This document shows positions 40,236-49,249 of a stretch of 64,000 nucleotides of DNA, one piece after another. Both the position numbers and the translations under genes were made by a program. The first letter of the stretch is position 1. Every line of letters starts with the position of its first letter. Origin of the DNA: JACKAQ01 sp020634975 [NCBI: Calditrichia bacterium] (GTDB taxonomy: Bacteria; Calditrichota; Calditrichia; RBG-13-44-9). The stretch lies in NCBI GenBank assembly GCA_020634975.1, contig JACKAQ010000001.1, positions 1,054,001-1,118,000 of the forward strand. The letters run 5' to 3'. The notes under the pieces are model-generated. The model made no database searches. It saw only the letters and a list, made by a program, of their open reading frames with translations, and had not been told where the DNA came from.

Positions 40236-41711
40236 ATGGTCAGATGTGCTGTTTGTGGTGTAGCAAATAATTTTCAAAACACACTTTGCATTCAATGTGG
40301 CACACCATTGAATGCTCAACAAACCCAACCGGGAGCAGATGAAAAGCTACCTCGCCAATCGCCATTACGGCAGCAAAACAGAGGATTTTCGATACAGGAA
40401 GGCGGTTCACCAGCCGTAAAACCGACCCCATCAACAGCTGCACCGACATCTGTTTTTAACAGATCAACACCAATCAAATCCCATTCCCCCAAAAGCCGCA
40501 CGTTACCACTGCTATACAGTCTTGCAGGAATTCTGGTTGTTGCCGTTGTTCTTTGGCTGGTCTGGAAAAATCAATCACAAAAAGACATTGCAGAAATTGA
40601 AGCCAAGGCAAATGCGCTTTTTGTTCATGCAAATCAACTGTATAATGATCAGCAGTATCTTCAGGCTTTTCAAGCATTTAGCAAACTAGCAAATGAACAC
40701 CCAAAAAGCCCATTGGCACAATTGGCGAACCAAAAAGCAGATGACATCAGGATTGGGCATCTGACAATTGTTGAGCAGAAAACGGCCATAAACAGCCAGC
40801 TTTCCGACTTGCTTTCCAGGGCTAAAAAATCATTTGAAATGCAGCGATATTTGGTACCAGAGGATGACAACGCCTTCTCAACAATCCTCAAAATATTGCA
40901 AATTGACCCCAATAACGCTCAAGCCATTGAAATGCTGGAAGAAATCAAACGGTTTTATGCATCCACCGGTGATCGTGCCCAGCGTTCCGGGCGATATAAT
41001 TCTGCAATTGAGTTTTATGAAAATTACCTGATTATCTCACCCAATGATCCGGAAATTTTATACAAAATAGATGAAACCAAAGCGTTGCTTATTGCAGAAA
41101 AACGGGCGGTTGAAAACCGGAAATCATTTAACAATCTGAAGGCTCAACAAGATTCCGATGACTCCAAAATTGCGATAACCCCAGAAACGCCGGTTGAAAA
41201 AGAACCGGCGATATCCGCAAATCAAACTGGCACCAGTTCATCACCAACAATCGCGAACCGGACACAACCATTACCGTCAGATAAAGTTTCAGAGAACACT
41301 CCATCGGCAAATAATGCAAATAGACCAACTGCCATAAATTCCGGTGGTTCAGTCCCCTCATCGAAACCCGCAACGCAACTATTGCCAAACCCAACACCAT
41401 CAAATTCAACCGATTTTCAACCGCTGACAGTTGTGAGCGATTCGTTGCTGGATCAGCCGGTTCGGTTAATCAAAAAAGCCAAACCGCGTAATACTAAAGT
41501 TTGGGATATTCAAGGATTCACAGAAGTCCGAGCGATTTGTTTGGTCAACGAATCGGGAATAGTGGAATCTGTTGAACTTATTGAACCATCCAGCTTCGAG
41601 TGGCTAAACACGCTCAGTATCGAAACATTAACAAATTATCGTTACCAACCCGGTACCTACAAAGGCAAACCAATTAAATTTAAAACCATCCAAACGCTTA
41701 TTTATCGATAG
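40236..41711 (+). CDS. Zinc-ribbon, single-TM protein with TPR-like region and TonB-like C-terminus
   Basis: The 491-aa protein starts with a zinc ribbon (CAVC at 4-7, CIQC at 18-21), then a polar linker, a TM helix (LPLLYSLAGILVVAVVLWLV near 89-108), and helical TPR-like repeats to about 290. A long Pro/Ser/Thr/Asn-rich spacer follows (about 300-400). The last 70 residues (VRAICLVNESGIVESVELIE and LTNYRYQPGTYKGKPIKFKT) resemble the TonB C-terminal domain that touches outer-membrane proteins. This order resembles cytoplasm-to-outer-membrane linkers. An outer-membrane porin gene follows, which fits. Family not exactly recognised. Confidence 0.72.
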   Translation: MVRCAVCGVANNFQNTLCIQCGTPLNAQQTQPGADEKLPRQSPLRQQNRGFSIQEGGSPAVKPTPSTAAPTSVFNRSTPIKSHSPKSRTLPLLYSLAGILVVAVVLWLVWKNQSQKDIAEIEAKANALFVHANQLYNDQQYLQAFQAFSKLANEHPKSPLAQLANQKADDIRIGHLTIVEQKTAINSQLSDLLSRAKKSFEMQRYLVPEDDNAFSTILKILQIDPNNAQAIEMLEEIKRFYASTGDRAQRSGRYNSAIEFYENYLIISPNDPEILYKIDETKALLIAEKRAVENRKSFNNLKAQQDSDDSKIAITPETPVEKEPAISANQTGTSSSPTIANRTQPLPSDKVSENTPSANNANRPTAINSGGSVPSSKPATQLLPNPTPSNSTDFQPLTVVSDSLLDQPVRLIKKAKPRNTKVWDIQGFTEVRAICLVNESGIVESVELIEPSSFEWLNTLSIETLTNYRYQPGTYKGKPIKFKTIQTLIYR

Positions 41712-41749
41712 TAATTTTCGGATATCTATTTTCAGGAAAGGATTTCAAG

Positions 41750-42799
41750 ATGAAAAAAACGCTCATTCTTTTGATTGGGTTGATGTTTTCAATGGTGCTT
41801 TCTGCACAAGATTCCAGAATGTCTATATATGGATATTTTGATCTCGAGGCAGAAGTTAACAACAGAGATGCCAAAGGAAAAATATGGACATTTGACCAGC
41901 ACCATTTTAATGTAATTACCACTTTTCAATTAGATGAACGGTTCCGCATATTTTCAGAAATTGAATGGGAACACGGTGTGGAAATTGAAGATGGCGAAGG
42001 CTCTGGCTTGGTGGCGATGGAACGTGCCTGGCTGGAATATAAATACACAGATGCTCTGCGTTTTAAATTTGGAAAAATGTTAACTCCTTTTGGTTTATAC
42101 AACTTAAAACACGATGCAACACCTACTTTCCTTTCCAGTTTTCTTCCAAATGCAGTATATGGCGAGCACGCGAATCCGTTAGGAAACAGCCAAAGACTTT
42201 ATGGTAAATTTGCGACAGGTATTCAGGTTTTGGGAATTTTTATTACGGATAGCTGGTCCGGCGAGTATCATGTTTTTGCGAGCAACGGAAGCGGGCCAAA
42301 ACCCGCAAAACAAGATAACAACACCAACAAAGCTGTGGGAGGTATGGTTAGGCTATCTCCCGGCATCACAGGATTTACGATTGGCTCATCCTATTACAAC
42401 GAAAAAAACGGTAACGCAATGGATACCCGCCAATCTGCACTTTCGTTGGATATGGCATTCACCCAATATGAATTTCTGATTGAATTAGAAGGTGTTATGG
42501 CAAAGCAGGAAACGGTTAACGCCCAAATGACACCGACCGGAAATTATGTGGATATTTTGGGATATTATGCTCAGACAGCATACACAATTCTGGATATGTA
42601 CACGCCATTTTTCCGCTATGAAGTATTTGACCCAAACACGAATGTAGATGATGATGCAATGAATACAATCGTAGCAGGGTTAAATATCTCTGTAACGCCA
42701 CGTGTTTATTTGAAAGGCGAAGTTCAGCTCAATCGCTTTCAGAATAAGGCTATTGATGGCTATGAAAGATTCGTGACTTCTGTTGCGGTAGCATTCTGA
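41750..42799 (+). CDS. Outer-membrane beta-barrel porin-like protein
   Basis: The 349-aa protein has a signal peptide (KKTLILLIGLMFSMVLSAQ) and then alternating amphipathic beta strands (for example YGYFDLEAEVNNRD, FRIFSEIEWEHGVEIE, RFKFGKMLTPFGLYNLKHD), ending in an aromatic strand (YERFVTSVAVAF) as outer-membrane proteins do. The GKMLTPFG segment is common in phosphate-selective-porin (OprO/P)-like and other 16-strand porins. Solute unknown. It lies between the TonB-like gene and a phosphate-binding-like gene, which together suggest an uptake or envelope unit for an anion. Confidence 0.82.
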   Translation: MKKTLILLIGLMFSMVLSAQDSRMSIYGYFDLEAEVNNRDAKGKIWTFDQHHFNVITTFQLDERFRIFSEIEWEHGVEIEDGEGSGLVAMERAWLEYKYTDALRFKFGKMLTPFGLYNLKHDATPTFLSSFLPNAVYGEHANPLGNSQRLYGKFATGIQVLGIFITDSWSGEYHVFASNGSGPKPAKQDNNTNKAVGGMVRLSPGITGFTIGSSYYNEKNGNAMDTRQSALSLDMAFTQYEFLIELEGVMAKQETVNAQMTPTGNYVDILGYYAQTAYTILDMYTPFFRYEVFDPNTNVDDDAMNTIVAGLNISVTPRVYLKGEVQLNRFQNKAIDGYERFVTSVAVAF

Positions 42800-42831
42800 A
42801 AACGTTAATTGAATTGATCAGGAGATAAGAA

Positions 42832-43293
42832 ATGAAAAATTATAAATTTGTATTCTACATACTTTTACTAACTGGTTGCTGTGTTTCATCGTTATTTGCC
42901 CAAACCGTTGTGGTTGTAAATCCGAAGAGTGCAATAACAGATATCAGTCAGAAAGATCTAAAGCATTTGTTTCTGGGAAACTTGTCAAAATTAGAAGAAC
43001 ACATTGAGCTTCATTTGATGGCGCTGGACAGCCTGAAAGAGGATTTTTATCACAAAGTAACCGGAAAATCATCCAAAAAAATTGCAAAATTATGGATCAG
43101 TAAAAAAATTACCGGCGCAACAGAAGTAAAACCTCCGGAGGATTATTCGAGCGGTGCGGAAATTAAATCCGCAATTGCAAGTAATGTTGGCGCCATTGGT
43201 TTTATGGATTTAAAGGATGTGGACGAATCGGTAAAAGTGCTAACCATCGATGGCAAGAAACCGGGAGATAAAGATTACTTATTAGACGATTAG
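42832..43293 (+). CDS. Small periplasmic phosphate-binding (PBP-like) protein
   Basis: The 153-aa protein has a signal peptide whose LLLTGC could be a lipoprotein box (Cys16), or cleavage could occur after LFAQ. The mature part (VVVVNPKSAITDISQKDLKH, FLGNLSKL, AIASNVGAIGFMDLKDVDES) matches the PBP-like domain of PstS-type phosphate-binding proteins. It is much shorter than a full PstS (about 320 aa), so it is a single-domain relative. These occur near porins and regulators in FCB and Gammaproteobacteria genomes. It starts 32 bases after the porin gene. Ligand binding is by family only. Confidence 0.78.
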   Translation: MKNYKFVFYILLLTGCCVSSLFAQTVVVVNPKSAITDISQKDLKHLFLGNLSKLEEHIELHLMALDSLKEDFYHKVTGKSSKKIAKLWISKKITGATEVKPPEDYSSGAEIKSAIASNVGAIGFMDLKDVDESVKVLTIDGKKPGDKDYLLDD

Positions 43294-43361
43294 ACACTTT
43301 GCATATTAATGCAATTTGCTTCTTTGACAATTCATTAAAATTTGTCATTAACCAGCAATTA

Positions 43362-43390
43362 AAAAAGCTGCCTATATTGGCAGCTTTTTT
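43362..43390. terminator. Bidirectional terminator between the PBP-like and SDR genes
   Basis: AAAAAGCTGCC pairs perfectly with GGCAGCTTTTT (43362-43389) around TATATT. A-rich left and T-rich right flanks serve both the + envelope operon and the minus SDR gene. Confidence 0.93.
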
Positions 43391-43412
43391 TACATGATAG
43401 TTCCAGGCTAAA

Positions 43413-44213
43413 TTATACCGCAAGTGCACCCGGGATAATTAATCCGTTCAATTTGATCTCATTTTGAAAATCCACATCGCGGATATCCAGCACTTTTCCG
43501 TTGAGCTCCGGCCAGGCGTTCAGCCCAACCTGTGCGATCAGGCTGCCCACATCCGCGGGATCGGATAAATACCCTTTTTCATGCAACTCGATAAATTTTT
43601 GCAATGGCGGAAATTTCTCCGCCGGCGTTTGCCGGATGGTATCCTGCATGTTGCTGGCAAAAACACCCGGAGCGATGGCAAAAATACAGATGTTCTTTTC
43701 AGCATTTTCCGCTGCGGCGATGCGAGTCATCATGTCCATTGCGGCTTTGCTGCTGCCGTATGCGCCCCACCCTTCGTACGGCTTGTACGCCGCACCGCTG
43801 GTGATATTCACAATCGTTCCATCCTGCTGATGTCGCATAATTATCAACGCTTCGCGCATTGCTAAAAAGCTTCCGAAAACGTTAATTTTCAGCAACTTAT
43901 CCAATTCGTTTTCATCAAAATCGTGTATCGGTGCAATCGGATTGATAACACCGGCATTGTTGACCAGCACATCTATTTTATGCCATTTTTGGTGCACCGT
44001 CCGAAAAGCTTGCACAACCTGATTCGCATCGCTGATATCTGTGGGAACCGCCAACGCCTCTCCGCCGGCTTCGCGAATTTCATCGGCAACGGCTGCCAGT
44101 TTTTCCGCACGGCGTGCCAACAGCGCTACTTTTGCGCCGTATGTTGCGGCTTGCAGCGCCATCGCTTTTCCCAATCCGGCGGATGCACCGGTGATAACAA
44201 ATGTTTTACTCAT
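43413..44213 (-). CDS. Short-chain dehydrogenase/reductase (SDR)
   Basis: The 266-aa protein is a classical SDR: cofactor motif TGASAGLGKAMA near residues 6-17, NNAGVI near 87-92, and catalytic Ser plus YGSSKAA (Tyr-x-x-x-Lys) near 153-159. An Arg in LARRAEK after beta-2 favours NADP(H). Substrate cannot be told. ATG 44213 was chosen because GGAGG precedes it at normal distance; the upstream in-frame ATG adds 17 unlikely residues. It is divergent from valS and monocistronic. Confidence 0.9.
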   Translation of the reverse strand: MSKTFVITGASAGLGKAMALQAATYGAKVALLARRAEKLAAVADEIREAGGEALAVPTDISDANQVVQAFRTVHQKWHKIDVLVNNAGVINPIAPIHDFDENELDKLLKINVFGSFLAMREALIIMRHQQDGTIVNITSGAAYKPYEGWGAYGSSKAAMDMMTRIAAAENAEKNICIFAIAPGVFASNMQDTIRQTPAEKFPPLQKFIELHEKGYLSDPADVGSLIAQVGLNAWPELNGKVLDIRDVDFQNEIKLNGLIIPGALAV

Positions 44214-44390
44214 ATTGATTTCCTCCTCATTTACGTTTTCGTAGAACCTGTTCACCAGATTCAAAAAACAGTTTATTTATCACCCTTAAGCGTTTAAATT
44301 TACCGACTTTAGTATCAAATTAAAAACGATAGCAAAACTGATAAATAGCGATGCGCTAAAGCATTGCAAAACAACCTGTTGAGGCGTTTT

Positions 44391-47300
44391 ATGTCGATGA
44401 AAGAAATTCCCTCCGTTTACGATCCGAAAGATTTTGAACAGCGAATTACCGATAAATGGAACCGCACCAAAGCCTGGGCGGCGCAGCCGGACGAGCGCGA
44501 AAATCGCTATGTGGTAATGATGCCCCTGCCAAACGTTACCGGCGCGTTGCACATGGGTCACGCGATGGACAACGTGATGCAGGATTTGCTCGTTCGCTGG
44601 CACCGGATGATGGGCGACAACACCCTTTGGCAGCCGGGAACCGATCACGCCGGAATTGCCACACAGGCGGTTGTGGAAAAACGCTTGTTCGAACTCGAGG
44701 GAAAAACCCGTCACGATATCGGGCGCGATGCGCTGGTGCAGCGCATTTTCGAATGGAAAGACCAATATCAGGCGCGCATCATCCGGCAGCAGCAGGCAAT
44801 GGGCTGCAGTTGCGATTGGGATCGCCAGCGATTTACAATGGACCCGGTGTGTGCCGCTGCGGTTCGCGAATGGTTTTTCCGGCTGTTCAAAGACGGACTG
44901 ATTTTTCGCGGCTACCGATTGGTAAACTGGGATTGCGCCCTGCAAACTTCCGTTGCCGATGACGAAATTGAGCACAAAACCGTGGACGGGCATTTCTGGC
45001 ATTTGCGCTATCCGATTGTCGATCCGCAGCCGGGCGAACCGGATCATGTGATTGTCGCAACCACGCGACCGGAAACCATGCTGGGTGATACCGCCGTTGC
45101 CGTGCATCCCGATCCCGCCGGACAACTCAATTCGCTCATCGCCAAAGCCAAAGAGCGGCTGGAAGGCGCATCTGCAAAAGACAAACCGCAAATCGAAGCG
45201 GAAATAGAGCGACTGGAAAATCGTAAATCAACACATCTGGCGCAGTTGGAAGCGTTAAAAAATATGGCGCAGAATGGCAGAAAAGTGCTGCTGCCGTTGC
45301 AAAACCGGGAAATCCCGCTCATCGTTGATGAATGGGCGAAGCCCGAACTCGGCTCCGGCTGTGTGAAAATCACACCAGGACACGACCCGAACGATTACGC
45401 CGTTTGGCAACGTCACCAAAATGAAATTGATATCATCAATATTTTGAATCCCGACGGCACGCTGAATCATAATGCCGGAAGTTACAAAGGCATCGACCGG
45501 TTCGACGCCCGCAAAAAGGTAGTCGCCGATCTCGATGCGCAGGGATTGCTCGCCAAAGTGGAAGATCGCGAAATTGAGGTCGGGCATTCCGATCGCTCCA
45601 AAACGCCCATCGAGCCGTATTTGTCCAAACAGTGGTTTATCCGCATGGGCGATGTGGCTGGCGGCGTGGTGCTCGGTCGCGGCACGGAAAAGGAATTTTC
45701 CGCACCCGGGCTCGCGCAGGCTGCGATGGATGTTGTCGATCCCAACTACCAATCGCCAAGCGGACGCAACCTCACTTTTCACCCGGACCCGGTGCGTTAT
45801 CGCAACACCTTTTACAACTGGCTGGCGGAAAAACGCGATTGGTGCATCAGCCGCCAGTTGTGGTGGGGGCATCGCATTCCCATTTGGCACGGGCAATTTT
45901 TGCCGGAAAATCTGGCGCCGGTGCTCGATGAACTGGACAAACTTTCCGGCGAGGAGCTACACGTCTGGATTGCGGATGAGCACGATCACACCTTTTCGCT
46001 GGCAGAAGCCCGGGCAAAATTGGCTGCTTTCCCGGCAGAAACACCGCTGGAAGTGCAGGCGTGCCCGCGCTATTTGAGCAACGAAAGCACATTTGCCAAA
46101 TCACTGGAAACATTGGGGTTAGCAGAAGACCCGGATGTGCTGGACACCTGGTTTTCCAGCGCGTTGTGGCCGCACAGCACCCTCGGCTGGCCGAACCCGG
46201 AAGATGCAAAAACAGAAACCGGACAGACCGATCTCAACAGCAACCCGAATTCGCTGGATTATTATTATCCCGGATCATGCCTCGTTACCGGGCGCGATAT
46301 TATCACATTGTGGGTGGCGCGGATGGTAATTGCCGGACTCTACAACCTCGGCGATGTGCCGTTCACCGATTGCTTTTTGCACGCCAATATTATGGATGGC
46401 AAAGGCGAACGCATGAGCAAATCCAAAGGCAACGGCATCGATCCGGTGGACATTATCGATATGTATGGCACGGATGCGATGCGCTACGTGCTGTCCGATA
46501 TGCAAACCGGCACGCAGGATATCCGTTTGCCCGTGCAGGCGATTTCGCCGTTTACCGGCAACAAAGTAGAACTTGCGGAAGCGAAACACGGGCGCAGCAT
46601 TTTCACCTACATCGACCCGGAAACCGGGAAAGAATTCGACGTGCTGGGCACGATGCCGGATATTCCTTCCGCAAAAATTATCAGCGACCGGTTCGAAATC
46701 GGCAAAAATTTCTGCAACAAATTGTGGAACGCCGCCCGCTTCGCGATGATGAACCTCAACCGGCAGGAATTCCGCCCGCTGACCGAAAACGATTTGGCGT
46801 TGGAAGATCGCTGGCTGCTCTCGCGGCTCTCCAAAACCGTTGCGGAAGTGCAATCGCATCTGGAAAAATACAATCCCTCGGCGGCAATCAACACGGCGCG
46901 CGACTTTTTTTGGGGCGAATTTTGCGATTGGTATCTGGAACTCATCAAACCGCGCATGAAAGATGAGCAGAGCGGATTCGTGGCGCGGCAGGTGCTGGCA
47001 ACGGTGCTCGATCAGGTGTTGCGATTGTATCACCCGTTCATGCCGTTTATCACCGAAGCAATTTGGGAGAATCTCAACGAACGCGCCCCGCAACGCGGCA
47101 TCGATGCGGCATTGCCGGTTGTGGATGTGTTGCAAGTTGCCGAATGGCCGGCGGTTCGCCCCGAGCGCCAAAACGCTGCGTTGGAAAATGAGTTTTCGCT
47201 GATGCAGGAAGCAGTTCGGCGCATCCGCGATTTGCGCAATAAATACACCGTTCCCCACCAAAACCGGCTGGATGCTGCCATCAAAGCCACGGGCGAAGAT

Positions 47301-47645
47301 GCTGTTGCACTCCAGCATATGACCTACCACATTCGGGAAATGTCCGGGTTGGCCTCGCTCGCAATCGATGCAAACGCAGAAAAGCCGAAACTTGCAGCTG
47401 TCGCTGTTTTGGGTGAAATGGAAATTTATGTGGACGGTGTGCTCGATCCTGAAAAGGAATTGGAGCGACTCGAAAAGCAAAAAGAAAATCTGGTTAAACG
47501 CATCGGCGGGTTAAAAGGCAAGTTATCCAACGATAGCTTTGTCAGCAAAGCGCCGGCAAACGTGGTGCAGCAAAGCCGCGAACAGCTTGCAGAGTTGGAG
47601 CAGCAACTTTCGCTGGTGGAAGAAAATATGCGGGAATTGCGGTAA
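44391..47645 (+). CDS. valS: Valyl-tRNA synthetase
   Basis: The 1084-aa class I synthetase has the HIGH-type motif PNVTGALHMGHAMDN (HMGH near 52-55), the KMSKS motif GERMSKSKGNG near 672, and the WWGHRIPIWH segment. The CP1 editing domain has TTRPETMLGDTAVAVHP. A C-terminal arm coiled coil (ELERLEKQKENLVKRIGGLK) ends it, as in ValS. It is longer than most bacterial ValS (about 880-950). Two inserts explain this: a helical one after AVHPDPAGQ (about 240-290) and one after IRLPVQAISPF (about 713-760). ATG 44391 follows TTGAGG. Confidence 0.96.
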   Translation: MSMKEIPSVYDPKDFEQRITDKWNRTKAWAAQPDERENRYVVMMPLPNVTGALHMGHAMDNVMQDLLVRWHRMMGDNTLWQPGTDHAGIATQAVVEKRLFELEGKTRHDIGRDALVQRIFEWKDQYQARIIRQQQAMGCSCDWDRQRFTMDPVCAAAVREWFFRLFKDGLIFRGYRLVNWDCALQTSVADDEIEHKTVDGHFWHLRYPIVDPQPGEPDHVIVATTRPETMLGDTAVAVHPDPAGQLNSLIAKAKERLEGASAKDKPQIEAEIERLENRKSTHLAQLEALKNMAQNGRKVLLPLQNREIPLIVDEWAKPELGSGCVKITPGHDPNDYAVWQRHQNEIDIINILNPDGTLNHNAGSYKGIDRFDARKKVVADLDAQGLLAKVEDREIEVGHSDRSKTPIEPYLSKQWFIRMGDVAGGVVLGRGTEKEFSAPGLAQAAMDVVDPNYQSPSGRNLTFHPDPVRYRNTFYNWLAEKRDWCISRQLWWGHRIPIWHGQFLPENLAPVLDELDKLSGEELHVWIADEHDHTFSLAEARAKLAAFPAETPLEVQACPRYLSNESTFAKSLETLGLAEDPDVLDTWFSSALWPHSTLGWPNPEDAKTETGQTDLNSNPNSLDYYYPGSCLVTGRDIITLWVARMVIAGLYNLGDVPFTDCFLHANIMDGKGERMSKSKGNGIDPVDIIDMYGTDAMRYVLSDMQTGTQDIRLPVQAISPFTGNKVELAEAKHGRSIFTYIDPETGKEFDVLGTMPDIPSAKIISDRFEIGKNFCNKLWNAARFAMMNLNRQEFRPLTENDLALEDRWLLSRLSKTVAEVQSHLEKYNPSAAINTARDFFWGEFCDWYLELIKPRMKDEQSGFVARQVLATVLDQVLRLYHPFMPFITEAIWENLNERAPQRGIDAALPVVDVLQVAEWPAVRPERQNAALENEFSLMQEAVRRIRDLRNKYTVPHQNRLDAAIKATGEDAVALQHMTYHIREMSGLASLAIDANAEKPKLAAVAVLGEMEIYVDGVLDPEKELERLEKQKENLVKRIGGLKGKLSNDSFVSKAPANVVQQSREQLAELEQQLSLVEENMRELR

Positions 47646-47679
47646 AATATTGTGAAAATAAATGATTAATTTTTTATTT

Positions 47680-47708
47680 GGGCGGATGTAGAATCCGCCC
47701 TTTTTATT
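47680..47708 (+). terminator. Terminator of valS
   Basis: GGGCGGAT (47680-47687) pairs with ATCCGCCC (47693-47700) around GTAGA, followed by TTTTTATTT. The T-run favours the + strand; the converging aminotransferase gene ends right here. Confidence 0.9.
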
Positions 47709-49174
47709 TACGCCATAATAGTTTCTGACAGATTAATGATAAACGGTTTACGGTTTCCCGGCTCAAAATCCCCGGTTTTGCAGTTGAATTTGTAATCGTA
47801 ATCCCAATTTTTATAATTTTTGACAACTTCTGAAACGGCATCTGCAATAGTATCGACCTCAGATTCCGTCATCGTCGGGTGCAGCGAAATGCGCACCCAG
47901 CCGGGTTTTTCGCTCAAATCGCCGAGATCGATTTTTTGGGTAATGCGTTGTGATTCGTGATAATCGATGTTCAGCAGCACATGGCCGTAGGTTCCGGCAC
48001 AGGAGCAACCGCCGCGTGTCTGGATACCAAATCGGTCGTTGAGCAGTCGCACCATCAAATTGTGATGCAATCCCGGCACATACATCGATACAAATCCCAC
48101 CCGATTGCGCTGTTCGCGCTCCAAAATGGCAATACCGGGAATCCGTTCGAGGTGATCCATCAGCCGGTTGGTCAGTTCGTGTTCGCGTTCCAAAATATTC
48201 GCAACGCCCATTTCATCTTTCAAGCGAATAGAAAGCGCGCCTTTGATGCCCTGCAAAAATCCGGGCGTGCCGCCATCTTCCCGCACTTCGATATCTTCAA
48301 AAAAATGATGTTCACCCCACGGATTTGTCCACAGCACAGTGCCGCCACCGGGATGATCCGGCACCGTGTTTTTATACAGCGATTTGTGGAAAATAATCAC
48401 GCCGGAGGAGCCGGGTCCGCCCAAAAATTTGTGCGGTGAAAAGAAAATGGCATCCAGCGTTTGCGTTTCTTTTTCCGGGTGCATGTTGATGGGCACATAC
48501 GGCGCAGATGCGGAAAAATCGACAAAACAGTAGCCGCCGAACTCGTGCATAATCTCCGCCATTTCGTGATATGGCGTCACGATGCCGGTAACGTTCGAGC
48601 AGGCAGTGAACGATCCGATGATCAACTGGCGATCTTTTTCCGCTTTCAAAATATCCCGCAGATGATCGAGATCGGGCAGTCCGTTGCTGCAGCGCTGCAA
48701 AATTTTAACATCCATCATGCACTCAACCCAGGTTGTCTGGTTCGAGTGATGCTCCATGTGGGTGATAATCACCAGCGGACGTTCGTTGCCACTCAGTTTC
48801 ACCTGATTTTTGTATCGCTCGGGAACGCGTAAACCCAATATCCGCTGGAACTTATTGATTGCCGCCGTCATACCGGAACCGACAAATAACAGCAGATCAT
48901 CCGGCGATGCGTTCACATGTTTTTTGAAAATTTTCTGTGCCTGATGATAGGCATCGGTCATCACCGTTCCGGTGAGCGTGGTTTCTGTGTGCGTATTTGC
49001 CACATACGGACCCAATTTATTGGAAATATAATTTTCGATGGGTGCGTAGAGCCGCCCGCTGGCTGCCCAATCCGCATAAATGATGGGCATTTTCCCACCG
49101 GGGAAATCGTGCACAAAATTATTTCCAATAATATTGTTGCGGAATTTATCGAAATGCTGTTCAAGATTCTTCAT
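47708..49174 (-). CDS. Class V aminotransferase (cysteine desulfurase-like)
   Basis: The 488-aa PLP enzyme has YADWAASGRLYAPIE near the N-terminus, the substrate-binding GSGMTAAINKF, FVDFSASAPYVPIN with the PLP-contacting Asp, and the Schiff-base lysine in FFSPHKFLGGPGSSGVI. GGCSCAGTYGH near 400 has cysteines like the sulfur-carrying loop of SufS-type desulfurases, but the surroundings differ. It is longer than SufS/IscS (about 400 aa). It could release sulfur or act as another class V enzyme. No Fe-S genes are nearby. It precedes hutU on the same strand, 75 bases away. Confidence 0.85.
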   Translation of the reverse strand: MKNLEQHFDKFRNNIIGNNFVHDFPGGKMPIIYADWAASGRLYAPIENYISNKLGPYVANTHTETTLTGTVMTDAYHQAQKIFKKHVNASPDDLLLFVGSGMTAAINKFQRILGLRVPERYKNQVKLSGNERPLVIITHMEHHSNQTTWVECMMDVKILQRCSNGLPDLDHLRDILKAEKDRQLIIGSFTACSNVTGIVTPYHEMAEIMHEFGGYCFVDFSASAPYVPINMHPEKETQTLDAIFFSPHKFLGGPGSSGVIIFHKSLYKNTVPDHPGGGTVLWTNPWGEHHFFEDIEVREDGGTPGFLQGIKGALSIRLKDEMGVANILEREHELTNRLMDHLERIPGIAILEREQRNRVGFVSMYVPGLHHNLMVRLLNDRFGIQTRGGCSCAGTYGHVLLNIDYHESQRITQKIDLGDLSEKPGWVRISLHPTMTESEVDTIADAVSEVVKNYKNWDYDYKFNCKTGDFEPGNRKPFIINLSETIMA

Positions 49175-49205
49175 TTTACACCTTTGTCGCGTTTATTTCG
49201 GCGAT

Positions 49206-49237
49206 AGCAGCCAAAATAATATATCATTCCGGCTGCT
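49206..49237. repeat. Inverted repeat between the aminotransferase and hutU genes
   Basis: AGCAGCC (49206-49212) is exactly complementary to GGCTGCT (49231-49237) with an 18-base AT-rich loop. No clear T-run follows on either strand, so it is a weak terminator or an operator for the aminotransferase gene. Confidence 0.35.
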
Positions 49238-49249
49238 TTAAAACAATCG

